Shown: positions 22,116-31,339, counted from the stretch's first letter. The stretch is DNA of 52,106 nt from a virus (IMGVR_UViG_3300034106_002470:1-52106); one strand, 5' to 3'. Numbers and translations: made by a program. Notes: generated by a model not told the origin, from the letters alone.

Positions 22116-23798
22116 ATGAATTATAACAAAAATGTAGTAGAAGACGCTCTATTTCAAATACGAAATTTGGAAGAGACTCTTCAAGAGAACGCAAAAGGAA
22201 TACTTCAATCTACAATGAGTGAAGAAATCAAACAATTAGTAAAAGAATCTCTTAGAGAACAAGATGAGATTGAAGAACCCGTTGACGACATGGAGGATGA
22301 GGACATGGAAATGGACGATGAGGACATGGAAATGGACGATGAGGACATGGAAATGGATGATGAAGACATGGAAATGGACCCTGAAATGGAAATGGACCCT
22401 GAAATGGATGATGAAACTATTGATATGACAGACGCATCTGATGCGGAAGTTCTTAGAGTTTTTAAAGCAATGGGGGATGATGATGGAATCGTAATAAAAA
22501 AAGAAGGTGGTAATATAAACCTTAAAGACGGTGATAATGAATATATGATTCAATTAGGAGAATCTTACGGTAATAATCGTAATCAACTAATATATGAAAT
22601 AGAAATGGACGGAATGGGTGATGAGGATAATGATTTCTCAGACGAAGATGATTTCTCAGACGAAGATGATTTCTCATACGAAGATGAAGATGAAATGGGA
22701 TTTGAAACTCCTGTGAGAGACGCAATCAGATCACATAAAGGCAGGTTCGAAACTCCTGTGAGAGATGCGATCAGATCTCGTGGAAATAGATTTTCAGAAA
22801 TGGATGATGATGATGATGATGAAGAAACATCATATGAGTTGGAAATAGATGGAGATGATGATGATGAAGAAACATCATATGAGTTGGAAATAGATGGAGA
22901 TGATACTGAAGGTATGGGAAGAATGGAATCTATGGAAGGTATGGATGATGATGGTATGGGAATGGATGATTTAGGTATGGGAATGGATGAATATACTGAA
23001 GGTATGGATTATAATGAAGATATGGACATGAATTCTGTTGAAGATGTAATGGAAGCGGTTAAAAAATCTTTAAAATCTTTAAAATCAAAAGGAACTGAAA
23101 ACCGTAGAGGTCCTAAATTTTCATATGACAAAAAACCTAATATGGGTGGCGGATTTAACGAAAAACGAAAAGAAGCGTTTGGTAAAGGTATTAAAGCCAC
23201 TGGAACAGGAAAACCAAAATTTGAATATAAGGAAGGTATGAACATGGAAAAAGGATCTATGGCTAAAAAAGTTGAGACCAAAGAAGCGGCAAGAACTTAT
23301 GGTAATGGATCTAAAGATGGTAGCCGTGGTTTAAGAAAAGCGAAAACAAACAACAGAAATTATGAATACAGTCCATTTAAAATTTCGGAAAACTATTCAA
23401 ATAATGAAGTTTATTTATTAAAAGAAAAAAATGAAGAATACAAAGCGGCTCTTGATGTTTTTAGAACAAAATTAAATGAAGTTGCGGTATTTAATTCTAA
23501 CTTGGCTTACGCTACAAGACTTTTTACCGAACATTCAACAACAAAACAAGAAAAAATAAATATTTTAAGAAGATTTGATAATCTTGAATCTTTAAAAGAA
23601 TCAAAAAACCTATATAGAACAATTAAAGGTGAATTATCATCTAATGGTTCAACAGGTGAACAAAAAATAAACGAGTCAATTCAAAGAACTGTTAATAAAA
23701 CTGCTGATACAGGATCTTCAGTTAATTTGATTGAATCAAAAACGTATGAGAATCCACAATTTTTAAGAATGAAGGATTTAATGACAAAAATAAAATAA
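22116..23798 (+). CDS. prohead scaffold/core protein (T4 gp22-like position), 560 aa
   Basis: A long, very acidic protein between prohead protease and major capsid, where T4 has gp22. The N-terminal 50 residues are helical. The middle has Asp/Glu/Met repeats (DMEMDDE units, DDFSDED units, two copies of ETPVRDAIRS and two of EETSYELEIDGD). The C-terminal 150 residues are helical and coiled-coil-like (YLLKEKNEEYKAALDVFRTK) and end FLRMKDLMTKIK. Scaffold proteins fill the prohead and are destroyed by the protease. It is much larger than T4 gp22 (about 270 residues) because of the acidic repeats. Confidence 0.8.
   Translation: MNYNKNVVEDALFQIRNLEETLQENAKGILQSTMSEEIKQLVKESLREQDEIEEPVDDMEDEDMEMDDEDMEMDDEDMEMDDEDMEMDPEMEMDPEMDDETIDMTDASDAEVLRVFKAMGDDDGIVIKKEGGNINLKDGDNEYMIQLGESYGNNRNQLIYEIEMDGMGDEDNDFSDEDDFSDEDDFSYEDEDEMGFETPVRDAIRSHKGRFETPVRDAIRSRGNRFSEMDDDDDDEETSYELEIDGDDDDEETSYELEIDGDDTEGMGRMESMEGMDDDGMGMDDLGMGMDEYTEGMDYNEDMDMNSVEDVMEAVKKSLKSLKSKGTENRRGPKFSYDKKPNMGGGFNEKRKEAFGKGIKATGTGKPKFEYKEGMNMEKGSMAKKVETKEAARTYGNGSKDGSRGLRKAKTNNRNYEYSPFKISENYSNNEVYLLKEKNEEYKAALDVFRTKLNEVAVFNSNLAYATRLFTEHSTTKQEKINILRRFDNLESLKESKNLYRTIKGELSSNGSTGEQKINESIQRTVNKTADTGSSVNLIESKTYENPQFLRMKDLMTKIK
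22290..22905 (+). repeat. acid-coding tandem and direct repeats in the scaffold gene
   Basis: Tandem 21-base units code DEDMEMD (22290-22375). Three units code DDFSDED/YED (about 22627-22683). Two 33-base copies code ETPVRDAIRS, and two copies of about 54 bases code DDDDEETSYELEIDGD (about 22803-22902). Confidence 0.85.
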
Positions 23799-23824
23799 AC
23801 TAAAAAAATAAAAAACCAAAAAAA

Positions 23825-25747
23825 ATGGGAGCATTATTAGAATCAGGTCTTGTTGGTAACATCGGGTTAAAACACCTTAAAGTTATCAAAGAAGATACAA
23901 TTAACAAATGGGATCGTTTAGGATTCCTTGAAGGTCTTAGAGGCCACCTAAAAGAAAACGTTGCACAATTATATGAGAACCAAGCGTCTCACTTAATTAA
24001 CGAAGCAACATCAGACGGAGCATCTAACGGAGCTTTTGAAACAGTTGTTTTTCCAATCGTAAGAAGAGTATTCTCTAAATTATTGGCTAACGACATCGTA
24101 TCTGTACAAGCTATGAACTTACCTATCGGTAAATTATTCTATTTTGTGCCTAAAATTCAAGGATACGCTAACGGATCTTCATACGACGCTAATGGAAACT
24201 TACAAACTGGAGTACAAGACTCTGGAGGTGAGCATTACGCACCTTATGGAGCACCTAACTCACCTAGTACTCAAACACCAAACAGTGGTTACGGAGATGC
24301 AAGTGCAACTAACTTCCCTTTCAAAAAAAATCTTTATGATTCATTTTACGAAGGTAATGAAGCTGGTTTAGATCCTCCAGGATTGTTCGATTACTCTAAA
24401 GGTAAATGGACCGCAGTTACTGCTACCACAGCTGTACAAGTATGGGCTGGTAGTAGCTTAGTTGATTCATCATTAGACGCTTATTCAGGAAACACAAGAA
24501 AAGTTATTATGAAACTTTGTGGTTTTGCAAATGCTGGAACTGGAAAATTAATTGGTCCTGACGGTAGTGAAATTGATACAGAGTCTTTTCTTTCTGATTT
24601 AAGAATTTATGGAACTTCAGTTATTTCGGGATCTTCAACACCATGTAACGTATTACAAAATGCTGCTGGTCAGTATGTTCCTCTATTATTTAGAGTAGTA
24701 ACTCAAATTTACGGTCAAGGTATTGTTACTCCAACAAGTACTAACACACAAACCGCATTTGGAAACAATGGTAACAACTACAATAACGCATCAACTCCTC
24801 CAACAGGAAATGGTGGAAGTTATAATGACATCTGTTCTCAAAATGGTTGTATATACTTAGAAGTAGATCTTTCTTGTCCTATATGTGCTGATTGTGATTC
24901 AACATCACTTGACGGATACACAGGTAGTACAATCTACTCAGGTACTTCAGGCGGTTCTTTCATAGCTTTCTATAGAAGATATGCAAACCTTGAGTTTGAA
25001 GATGAAATTGGTGAAGTTTCTTTTGACCTTGAGTCAGTTACAGTTTCTGTTACAGAAAGAAAACTAAGAGCACAATGGTCTCCTGAATTGGCACAAGACG
25101 TTGCAGCATTCCATAACATTGACGCTGAAGCTGAATTAACAGCATTATTGTCAGAACAAGTGGCTGCTGAGATTGACCGTGAAATTTTACGTGACTTACG
25201 TAAAGGTGCAGCTTGGAACCTACGTTGGGATTACAACGGATGGAGAAGAATTGCTAACCAAGCTTCTTATACTCAAAAAGACTGGAACCAAACTTTGATT
25301 ACAGCAATTAACCAATTGTCAGCACAAATCCACAAATCTACATTAAGAGGTGGAGCTAACTGGATTGTTGTATCTTCTGAAGTTTCAGCTATCTTTGACG
25401 ATTTAGAATACTTCCACGTATCTAATGCGGCTCCTGATCAAGATCAGTATAACATGGGTATTGAAAGAGTTGGTACATTATCAGGTCGTTACCAAGTTTA
25501 CCGTGACCCTTACTTCCCAGCTAACCAAGTGTTAGTAGGACACAAAGGAACGTCATTGTTAGACACAGGTTACATCTACGCACCGTACGTACCTCTACAA
25601 TTAACACCTACAATGTATAACCCGTTCAACTTTACTCCGATCAAAGGAATAATGACGAGATATGCAAAAAAGATGGTTAACAACCGTTTTTACGGAAGAA
25701 TTACCGTTGATGGTGTTAGAACATTCGATTTAAGAGAATTGAGATAA
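23825..25747 (+). CDS. major capsid protein (T4 gp23-like), 640 aa
   Basis: Shares the gp23 pattern. An N-terminal propeptide (MGALLESGLVG...) contains a predicted protease site after Glu60 (LINE/ATSDG), matching T4 cleavage after Glu65. Then come DIVSVQAMNLPIGKLF, LRAQWSPELAQDVAAFHNIDAEAEL and the C-terminal GRYQVYRDPYFPANQVLVGHKG and APYVPLQLTP segments. It assembles into the head shell. At 640 residues it is longer than T4 gp23 (521); extra sequence lies around 330-380, with a Cys-rich stretch (CSQNGC, CPICADC). Codon use is more GC-ended than neighbours, as expected for the most abundant phage protein. Confidence 0.96.
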   Translation: MGALLESGLVGNIGLKHLKVIKEDTINKWDRLGFLEGLRGHLKENVAQLYENQASHLINEATSDGASNGAFETVVFPIVRRVFSKLLANDIVSVQAMNLPIGKLFYFVPKIQGYANGSSYDANGNLQTGVQDSGGEHYAPYGAPNSPSTQTPNSGYGDASATNFPFKKNLYDSFYEGNEAGLDPPGLFDYSKGKWTAVTATTAVQVWAGSSLVDSSLDAYSGNTRKVIMKLCGFANAGTGKLIGPDGSEIDTESFLSDLRIYGTSVISGSSTPCNVLQNAAGQYVPLLFRVVTQIYGQGIVTPTSTNTQTAFGNNGNNYNNASTPPTGNGGSYNDICSQNGCIYLEVDLSCPICADCDSTSLDGYTGSTIYSGTSGGSFIAFYRRYANLEFEDEIGEVSFDLESVTVSVTERKLRAQWSPELAQDVAAFHNIDAEAELTALLSEQVAAEIDREILRDLRKGAAWNLRWDYNGWRRIANQASYTQKDWNQTLITAINQLSAQIHKSTLRGGANWIVVSSEVSAIFDDLEYFHVSNAAPDQDQYNMGIERVGTLSGRYQVYRDPYFPANQVLVGHKGTSLLDTGYIYAPYVPLQLTPTMYNPFNFTPIKGIMTRYAKKMVNNRFYGRITVDGVRTFDLRELR

Positions 25748-25770
25748 TCAAAATCTTAAAAAATAACACT

Positions 25771-25798
25771 AAAGGGACAAGAAATTGTCCCTTTTTTT
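25771..25798 (+). terminator. rho-independent terminator after the major capsid gene
   Basis: A perfect 10-bp stem AAAGGGACAA/TTGTCCCTTT closes a GAAA tetraloop and is followed by Ts. Confidence 0.92.
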
Positions 25799-25810
25799 AT
25801 GTATAATAAA

Positions 25811-26020
25811 TTACTTAATTAAAGTCCTAATAGATTTTGATATCACTTCAGATTCACCAATAGTGAACACTCCTTTAGAATGTGCGGATTTAATCGCCTC
25901 AATAAGGTAATATAAAGCGTGGTCATTATTCATCGTTGATAGTATTATTTCAAGATGTTCTTCACTTAATAAATCAATGGTTCCAAATAAATTACCATAA
26001 TTTGTATTTTCTTTTTCCAT
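25811..26020 (-). CDS. hypothetical protein, 69 aa
   Basis: Small minus-strand protein (MEKENTNYGNLFGTIDLLSE...), mainly helical, acidic N-terminus and basic C-terminus. No family is recognised. It sits alone between the capsid terminator and the divergent gene at 26056, with its start only 35 bases from that gene. Confidence 0.6.
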   Translation of the reverse strand: MEKENTNYGNLFGTIDLLSEEHLEIILSTMNNDHALYYLIEAIKSAHSKGVFTIGESEVISKSIRTLIK

Positions 26021-26035
26021 ATTTAAAATATAAGA

Positions 26036-26042
26036 TATTTAT
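26036..26042 (+). promoter_or_regulatory. late-promoter-like motif TATTTAT
   Basis: AGATATTTATAATATA starts about 20 bases before the ATG at 26056. Confidence 0.45.
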
Positions 26043-26055
26043 AATATATAATCAA

Positions 26056-26874
26056 ATGGATAGACTTAGTAAAATTATAAAAAAAGTAATAATGGAGACG
26101 ACTAGTGATAGTCGTGGATCTAGAGGTTCATATGTTTCACCATTGTTACCTGGATATAGAGAATTTGATAAAAATCAAATGGCTCCATTTACTGAATTTG
26201 TAAATCAATGGGATGATGCATCTTTAGATCATGATAGTTTAGATGGTAAAATGTCCACAGATCCTAAAACCATACGAAGAAAAGAAAAAAGGGCTGAAAA
26301 AATTTCTAAATTTATGAAAAATAATCCTGACAAATTTGCTTGGTCTGAGGATGCGGGAATTATTAATTCATTACCATTTCATAATACAGATGCCAAACCT
26401 ATAAAAAATTATGACCCAAAAAAAACAACGGTAAGTTTAGATGGGGTTGTTAGACAAATAACAAAAAAAATTAAAGAATCAATTAACGATTATGATTTAA
26501 ATTACCCACCATTAAATCAAAATAGGGTTGAATTTTTAGAAAAAGTTCCATTTAATGAATGGATTGAGATTTCTGACAAAGGAACTATAAATGAAGATTT
26601 GGCAGTTTGGTTTGGTAAAAAGAATAAACCTAAGGGATCTTCTCAACCAAAAGGGCCTTGGGTTAACATTTGTAGTAAAGTTGACGGTAAACATCCTCCC
26701 TGTGGACGACAAGATACCTCTAAAGGTTCATACCCTAAATGTAGAGCCGCTGGTGTTGCTGGTAAAATGAGCGATTCAGCAAAAAGATCTGCTTGTCAAC
26801 GTAAAAGGTCTGCCGAAAAAAATGATACACAATCCGGTAAAGGACAAAAACCTATTATGGTTAGTAATAAATAA
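26056..26874 (+). CDS. probable internal head protein with basic Cys-containing C-terminal domain, 272 aa
   Basis: Start chosen at 26056; the frame is open to 25936 but that stretch overlaps the opposite gene and looks non-coding. The N-terminus MDRLSKIIKKVIMETTSDS has an I-M-E site (12-14), very like the N-terminus of the 27401-27862 protein. The C-terminal 85 residues form a recurrent phage/virus-type domain: GPWVNICSKVDGKHPPCGRQ, then YPKCRAAGVAGKMSDSAKRS, ending very basic. The Cys-His spacing suggests metal binding, and the charge suggests nucleic-acid contact. A packaged DNA-associated protein is inferred. Confidence 0.7.
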   Translation: MDRLSKIIKKVIMETTSDSRGSRGSYVSPLLPGYREFDKNQMAPFTEFVNQWDDASLDHDSLDGKMSTDPKTIRRKEKRAEKISKFMKNNPDKFAWSEDAGIINSLPFHNTDAKPIKNYDPKKTTVSLDGVVRQITKKIKESINDYDLNYPPLNQNRVEFLEKVPFNEWIEISDKGTINEDLAVWFGKKNKPKGSSQPKGPWVNICSKVDGKHPPCGRQDTSKGSYPKCRAAGVAGKMSDSAKRSACQRKRSAEKNDTQSGKGQKPIMVSNK

Positions 26875-26902
26875 TCAATAGATTTTTTTGGTTGGTAAAA
26901 TT

Positions 26903-27331
26903 TTAATCGAAATTAGAAACTCGTTCTAAGATATTATGTAAAGAGTTAGTGATTTGTGAATTAACGTCAACCTCATAATTAAGTCTTCTCTTATCTGCCT
27001 CAAGATCAAAAATATATGTTAATCTTTCCCAATCCCTATCATGTAGTTTAACATTATAATTATAAACGTGATTAGTGATCTCAACTCTATGGTCTGTCAT
27101 TGTTATGAAAATTTTCATATCGTCATTTTTAAGATAACGTTTATCAGACATTGGGGCTATCATAAATTCCGTATTTTTATGTTGAATTATTTTAAGACAT
27201 ATTTTAAAACACGTCTTTTCATACGATATGATTTCATTTTGATAGGTTGGTATAATAGTTGAAGATTTTTTTGACCAAATATAAAATTTAAGTTTTAATC
27301 TACTAAAAAATCTTTTTATTTTGTTTTCCAT
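26903..27331 (-). CDS. hypothetical protein, 142 aa
   Basis: A basic N-terminus (MENKIKRFFSRLKLKFYIWSKK) is followed by a strand-rich domain with an EFMIAPMSDKRY segment and a helical C-terminus. No family is recognised. Upstream at 27354-27361 (minus strand) is TATATTTG followed by TAGATAC, matching the -7 boxes of the M20 and CAP genes, though no TTG is at the right distance. It may therefore be an early gene between late genes. Confidence 0.6.
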   Translation of the reverse strand: MENKIKRFFSRLKLKFYIWSKKSSTIIPTYQNEIISYEKTCFKICLKIIQHKNTEFMIAPMSDKRYLKNDDMKIFITMTDHRVEITNHVYNYNVKLHDRDWERLTYIFDLEADKRRLNYEVDVNSQITNSLHNILERVSNFD

Positions 27332-27353
27332 ATAAATATATTGTTTGTATCTA

Positions 27354-27361
27354 CAAATATA
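27354..27361 (-). promoter_or_regulatory. possible host-type -7 box (TATATTTG)
   Basis: TATATTTGTAGATAC reads like the other early promoters of the window, but the -33 TTG is missing. Confidence 0.35.
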
Positions 27362-27400
27362 TAGATATTATTTGAATAAAAAAATATTTTTAAAAAAAAA

Positions 27401-27862
27401 TTAACAATAAGATCCTGAACAATGTTTTTTACCGTCAAGACCTTTGATTTTTCCTTTACATACTTGAACAGCGTGACCATTTGCATAAGCACTTGGATAC
27501 ACGTCATATTTTGACTTTGCTGATGCCTTACCTCTTGCGCAAAGAGGTGTTCCTGTTTTTTTACGACCTTCCATCATGACCATGTCTTCATCATCCATGT
27601 TCATCTCCATACCGTCTCTTTCCGTCTCATTCATTAAAAAATCAAATACTTGATCCATATTGTTTTTTGCTTCTGAAATATGATCTTGTGCCCAATCGTG
27701 ACCATTATCTAAAATAGATTCAACCATGTCTTGGTCCATATCTAATAATATTTCACATTGTCTTTTCATTTGTTCTAAATTTGAAAAGAACATATATCTT
27801 TGAGATTTTTCTTCGTGTGTTTCTCTAATAACTTTTCTAATAATTTGATTTAAATTTCTCAT
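27401..27862 (-). CDS. probable internal head protein with conserved phage C-terminal domain, 153 aa
   Basis: The N-terminus MRNLNQIIRKVIRETHEEK is almost superimposable on that of the 26056 gene and carries I-R-E at 12-14, a likely prohead-protease site. The centre is acidic and helical with a Met/Asp-rich stretch (DGMEMNMDDEDMVMM). The last 55 residues contain LCARGKASAKSKYDVYPSAY followed by ANGHAVQVCKG, a small basic Cys-containing domain that recurs in structural proteins of unrelated phages. Function is unknown; packaging in the head is inferred. Confidence 0.7.
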   Translation of the reverse strand: MRNLNQIIRKVIRETHEEKSQRYMFFSNLEQMKRQCEILLDMDQDMVESILDNGHDWAQDHISEAKNNMDQVFDFLMNETERDGMEMNMDDEDMVMMEGRKKTGTPLCARGKASAKSKYDVYPSAYANGHAVQVCKGKIKGLDGKKHCSGSYC

Positions 27863-27864
27863 GT

Positions 27865-28281
27865 CTAATTATTTAACCCATTTACACCACCTAAAGTAAC
27901 CGCATTTAATTGAATCACTTCAGTTCCATAATTATCCGTCCAAACTGGATGAGGGGGATTAACAGCTACCACAACGGTTGATCCGCTCATATCATCACAA
28001 ACTTGAACACATATTATTTGTTCTGTGTAAGCACTTCTTGGAGATTCAAAATCAAAAATATTATTGTTATTATTACAATCTTCACAACCAGTAAAAACTG
28101 CGATCGCGGTATAACTTGTAGGTGCGGGATCTCTTACCGACGACCCAACAGTCCCACATATTACACCGCTTGTTGGTGAACTAAATGAGATTACCTCACC
28201 CGGATTTAGGGTAAGTGATCCCTCATCAACCTCAATTTGGTCACCTCCTTGACAAGGAGCCACATAATATAATGTTGCCAT
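27865..28281 (-). CDS. Cys-containing structural-type protein, 138 aa
   Basis: A strand-rich protein (MATLYYVAPCQGGDQIEVDE...) with Gly/Ser/Thr/Val composition, a CEDC pair and a poly-Asn patch (NNNNN). This resembles small baseplate or fibre-associated domains, but no family is recognised. It is two bases upstream of the preceding internal protein gene and 23 bases downstream of the tail gene, so it belongs to the minus-strand tail operon. Confidence 0.6.
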   Translation of the reverse strand: MATLYYVAPCQGGDQIEVDEGSLTLNPGEVISFSSPTSGVICGTVGSSVRDPAPTSYTAIAVFTGCEDCNNNNNIFDFESPRSAYTEQIICVQVCDDMSGSTVVVAVNPPHPVWTDNYGTEVIQLNAVTLGGVNGLNN

Positions 28282-28292
28282 AATTTTTTATT

Positions 28293-28299
28293 ATAAATA
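28293..28299 (-). promoter_or_regulatory. late-promoter-like motif TATTTAT
   Basis: Minus strand AGATATTTATAATAAAA starts 18 bases before the ATG at 28281. Confidence 0.45.
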
Positions 28300-28304
28300 T
28301 CTGT

Positions 28305-29771
28305 TTATTCTACTTTTTCATTTACGATTTGAAAATTTATTTGTTGTTTGTAAACATTAACTTGACCTGAGGTCGTCACTTTAATATCTATAAAATACTG
28401 GTTAGGTATTTTATCTCTCGTATCAAAGATAAAGTAGTATTCATTTGGGGTTCTATTTAACTCCGTCCAATCTTGAACTGTTACTTCTGTTGTTCCTTCT
28501 TTTACATAAACTCTATATTGTCCATCGACATTTGGAAGTTGTTTATTAGTTGTATAAGCTTGTTTAATTATAACACCCACTTTTCTAATGTCGGTATTTA
28601 AAATCTTTTCATTTTGTTTTATTCCATAATAAGAAAACCCGTATTGTGATGGATCGTTTGTTGATGTTCCAATTTGTATTGATTTTCTAAATGGATAAAC
28701 AGTAAATTCGTTTATTTGATTTTGTAAACTAAAACCATTTAGTTTTAAATTTGACCAAATATCAGTAAACATACAAGGAGTTTTATATCCTGTTAATGGT
28801 GGAATTGTTACCTCATAAACTCCTTTAGTTTTTAAACAAGTTGTTAAATTCTGCAATCCTTGTATTGGTATACCTCCCGAATCAGAAATAGAAACTAATG
28901 GTGTTTCGTCTAAATTTTTAAAATCACCATCTTCATAGATATATAAATAAAGTTTGTTTACTTTCCCTAAACTAAAATTATTTCTGTCATCATTGATTAT
29001 ATCATCGTAGGTTGTGAGTAGATATGGTTCATAGAATGTTTGTGTGTGTCTTGTAAAAAACCCAACCGAATAACTACCCGTTGTTCCCCTTAAATTCTCT
29101 ACATCAGGTAAGTATGCGATTCCCCATCCTGTGGATCCAGTAATTGTCCCATTAAGAATCATATTAATTTCATCTGTCATGTCAAACTCAATATTTTCAT
29201 TACCAAACTCAAAATGTTGTATATCTAAAATTGTGATAGATGAAAAAGGAACCGAACCTAAATTTAAATTATTATATATTCCTTGTTGTTGCCAATTATT
29301 TATTGTTGTTCTTTGAAACCAATTTGATGGTCTTTCTGAATAATCTCTGTTTGGACCTAAAGGTTCCCCATAATCATAAAAATCATACCCAACACCTTCA
29401 TCCCAATATTGAGGTTGATTATCATCAAAATCTATTGGTGGTATTCTAAAAAGTATTAAATCAAACGATGTTGCCCTAAGACTACCGTCAGGCATAGATG
29501 TATTTAATAATTCTTCATTAAACGATGAGGTGTTTGTCATCTTTAATACGTGTGTGGTTTGGTTTGTGCATCCTGTTGATATTACTCCAGTTGCCGATTT
29601 TTCTTTTAGAAGTGTTAAATCTAAATCAAAAATAAAACGAGAATAACCTATTGGACTTGAGAGACCACCATCACCATAATAAAGTTGTGTAACAGGATTT
29701 CTACCAGTATTAACATAACTATTTAATACGATAGTATTGTTTCTACTAAAATAAGAGTTATTGATTGACAT
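28305..29771 (-). CDS. tail/baseplate structural protein, 488 aa
   Basis: A strand-rich protein (MSINNSYFSRNNTIVLNSYV...) with high Asn, Tyr, Gly and Thr and few charged clusters, typical of tail or baseplate proteins. The last 100 residues (from about 385) look like an Ig-like or beta-sandwich module (VYVKEGTTEVTVQDWTELNR). No exact T4 counterpart can be named. The neighbours are the gp5-like protein and other baseplate-size genes, supporting a baseplate or tail-fibre attachment role. Confidence 0.6.
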   Translation of the reverse strand: MSINNSYFSRNNTIVLNSYVNTGRNPVTQLYYGDGGLSSPIGYSRFIFDLDLTLLKEKSATGVISTGCTNQTTHVLKMTNTSSFNEELLNTSMPDGSLRATSFDLILFRIPPIDFDDNQPQYWDEGVGYDFYDYGEPLGPNRDYSERPSNWFQRTTINNWQQQGIYNNLNLGSVPFSSITILDIQHFEFGNENIEFDMTDEINMILNGTITGSTGWGIAYLPDVENLRGTTGSYSVGFFTRHTQTFYEPYLLTTYDDIINDDRNNFSLGKVNKLYLYIYEDGDFKNLDETPLVSISDSGGIPIQGLQNLTTCLKTKGVYEVTIPPLTGYKTPCMFTDIWSNLKLNGFSLQNQINEFTVYPFRKSIQIGTSTNDPSQYGFSYYGIKQNEKILNTDIRKVGVIIKQAYTTNKQLPNVDGQYRVYVKEGTTEVTVQDWTELNRTPNEYYFIFDTRDKIPNQYFIDIKVTTSGQVNVYKQQINFQIVNEKVE

Positions 29772-29784
29772 TTACTTTTTATTT

Positions 29785-29791
29785 ATAAATA
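29785..29791 (-). promoter_or_regulatory. late-promoter-like motif TATTTAT
   Basis: Minus strand TTGATATTTATAAATA starts 20 bases before the ATG at 29771. Confidence 0.45.
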
Positions 29792-31339
29792 TCAATTAAT
29801 TCTAATATTTTGATTTAAAATTGAATTATCGGCATCTTGTAGGATTTTGTTTATCTGATCCAACTCCGTACCATCAATCCCTATTGGAATTGGAGCTTCA
29901 TTTATATTATGAACATGTGAGGATAAAAACTTAACAATTAGTGTTAATAGTTTCATTAACTCATTCCCTCTAACCATTGGGTCGGTGTTAGGTAACATAA
30001 CATCTGTAAAATATGGCTGACTAATACCATATAAAGTTTCTTTTGGTTGTAGGTTAATTTTTGATTTAGATGGTATGTCTGAATTATGAGATAACATGTA
30101 AACAAAATCCGCCGCCAATGTGCTGTAAGAAATAGGTTTAGGCGTATAGACTGGTTGTTCCAACAATACGGATTTAAAAGTTAACTGTTCTCCAACAACA
30201 TTTTCTTGCCAAACTAAAACACTACCAAATTGTTTATCAGATGGTAATAATTTAATTCTTTTGAAGAAACTATTAACCATATTAAAATCTGACGATCCTG
30301 AAGACGCCAATTTATCTACGTTATTTTTGTTTGGTCTAAAATAAAATGGAAATTGTTTAGTTAATTTAGAACTTGAATCAAACGGGTATTGTTCATACCC
30401 ATCAACATTTATTTTTCCTTTATTAATTCCGTAAATAAATTGATTAATTATTTTTACGCCTTCATCCAATGTTTTTCCTGTAAACTCTAAAGTATATTCA
30501 GGACTACTCTTAAAATCATCTAATGTGGTGGTCATATTAATTTCAGTGCTTTTTGTTTTATCTTTGGGTAATAAAGAATATAACATTACATTACCATTAT
30601 AAAACGTAGATCCTGTAACACCACCACCTGCGGTATTACCTGTTATAATTATTTGATCGGTAATTTCCCACTCAACCAATTTTTTAACCAATTGTGGTAA
30701 ATTTTCAAAAATTCTTTTTTTAATTGGGTCATTATATTTTTTTTCTAAATCAAACATAGAAATTTGAAGAAACGACCTATTTTGTCTTGGGGTTGGTAAA
30801 TTAAAATTTGATGTTTGGGTTGTAATGTTTTTTCCCGCCCTAACTAAGACCTCATCTTGTTTAACAATTACATCCGCAGTTCCTCTACCTAAAAGTGAGT
30901 TATCTCCTGGTTCAGGATATATACCATATGATTGACCTTTATTTTCAAAAGTTACTTTGTCCTTTATGTCGTTTGCTTGTTTTAAAAATTCACCACTGGC
31001 TAACATGGCCTCTGAACTATGCCAATCTTCAAAATTATTATTTTGAGGTCGTGTTATTGGCCCTTGAATATAAAATTTTGAATTGTCTACTTGTTGTTTT
31101 TTGTTGTAATAGAATATATGTATATATTCATCAACTTTTGGAACTTGACTAATATAATAAGGAAGTAACGGTAAATAAATTAATGGATCTTCAGAAGTCC
31201 ACTCTTTACTAGGGGTCCAATCTTCGGGTAATAACTGAGACTCTACGGCGTCTGCCGCCAATCCTCTAATTCTTCCCAACATCAATGGATCTTGATTATT
31301 TAATACGTATCCCTGAAATATTACTTTATCTAAATTCAT
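29792..31339 (-). CDS. baseplate hub/spike protein with gp5-like OB-fold domain, 515 aa
   Basis: The first 100 residues match the T4 gp5 N-terminal OB fold: VIFQGYVLNNQDPLMLGRIR, then a region with DPLIYLPLLPYYISQVPKVD and a closing YIQGPI. This domain sits at the tip of the tail tube on the gp27 hub. The remaining 400 residues have no lysozyme motif and no clear beta-helix needle, so the muralytic part of T4 gp5 is absent. The M15 peptidase at the window start might substitute. It overlaps the upstream 78-residue gene by 4 bases. Confidence 0.65.
   Translation of the reverse strand: MNLDKVIFQGYVLNNQDPLMLGRIRGLAADAVESQLLPEDWTPSKEWTSEDPLIYLPLLPYYISQVPKVDEYIHIFYYNKKQQVDNSKFYIQGPITRPQNNNFEDWHSSEAMLASGEFLKQANDIKDKVTFENKGQSYGIYPEPGDNSLLGRGTADVIVKQDEVLVRAGKNITTQTSNFNLPTPRQNRSFLQISMFDLEKKYNDPIKKRIFENLPQLVKKLVEWEITDQIIITGNTAGGGVTGSTFYNGNVMLYSLLPKDKTKSTEINMTTTLDDFKSSPEYTLEFTGKTLDEGVKIINQFIYGINKGKINVDGYEQYPFDSSSKLTKQFPFYFRPNKNNVDKLASSGSSDFNMVNSFFKRIKLLPSDKQFGSVLVWQENVVGEQLTFKSVLLEQPVYTPKPISYSTLAADFVYMLSHNSDIPSKSKINLQPKETLYGISQPYFTDVMLPNTDPMVRGNELMKLLTLIVKFLSSHVHNINEAPIPIGIDGTELDQINKILQDADNSILNQNIRIN

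Noticed and set aside
25936-26055. Upstream extension of the gene at 26056
   Set aside because: It crosses the opposite-strand gene start and the promoter motif, and the translated stretch is low-quality.
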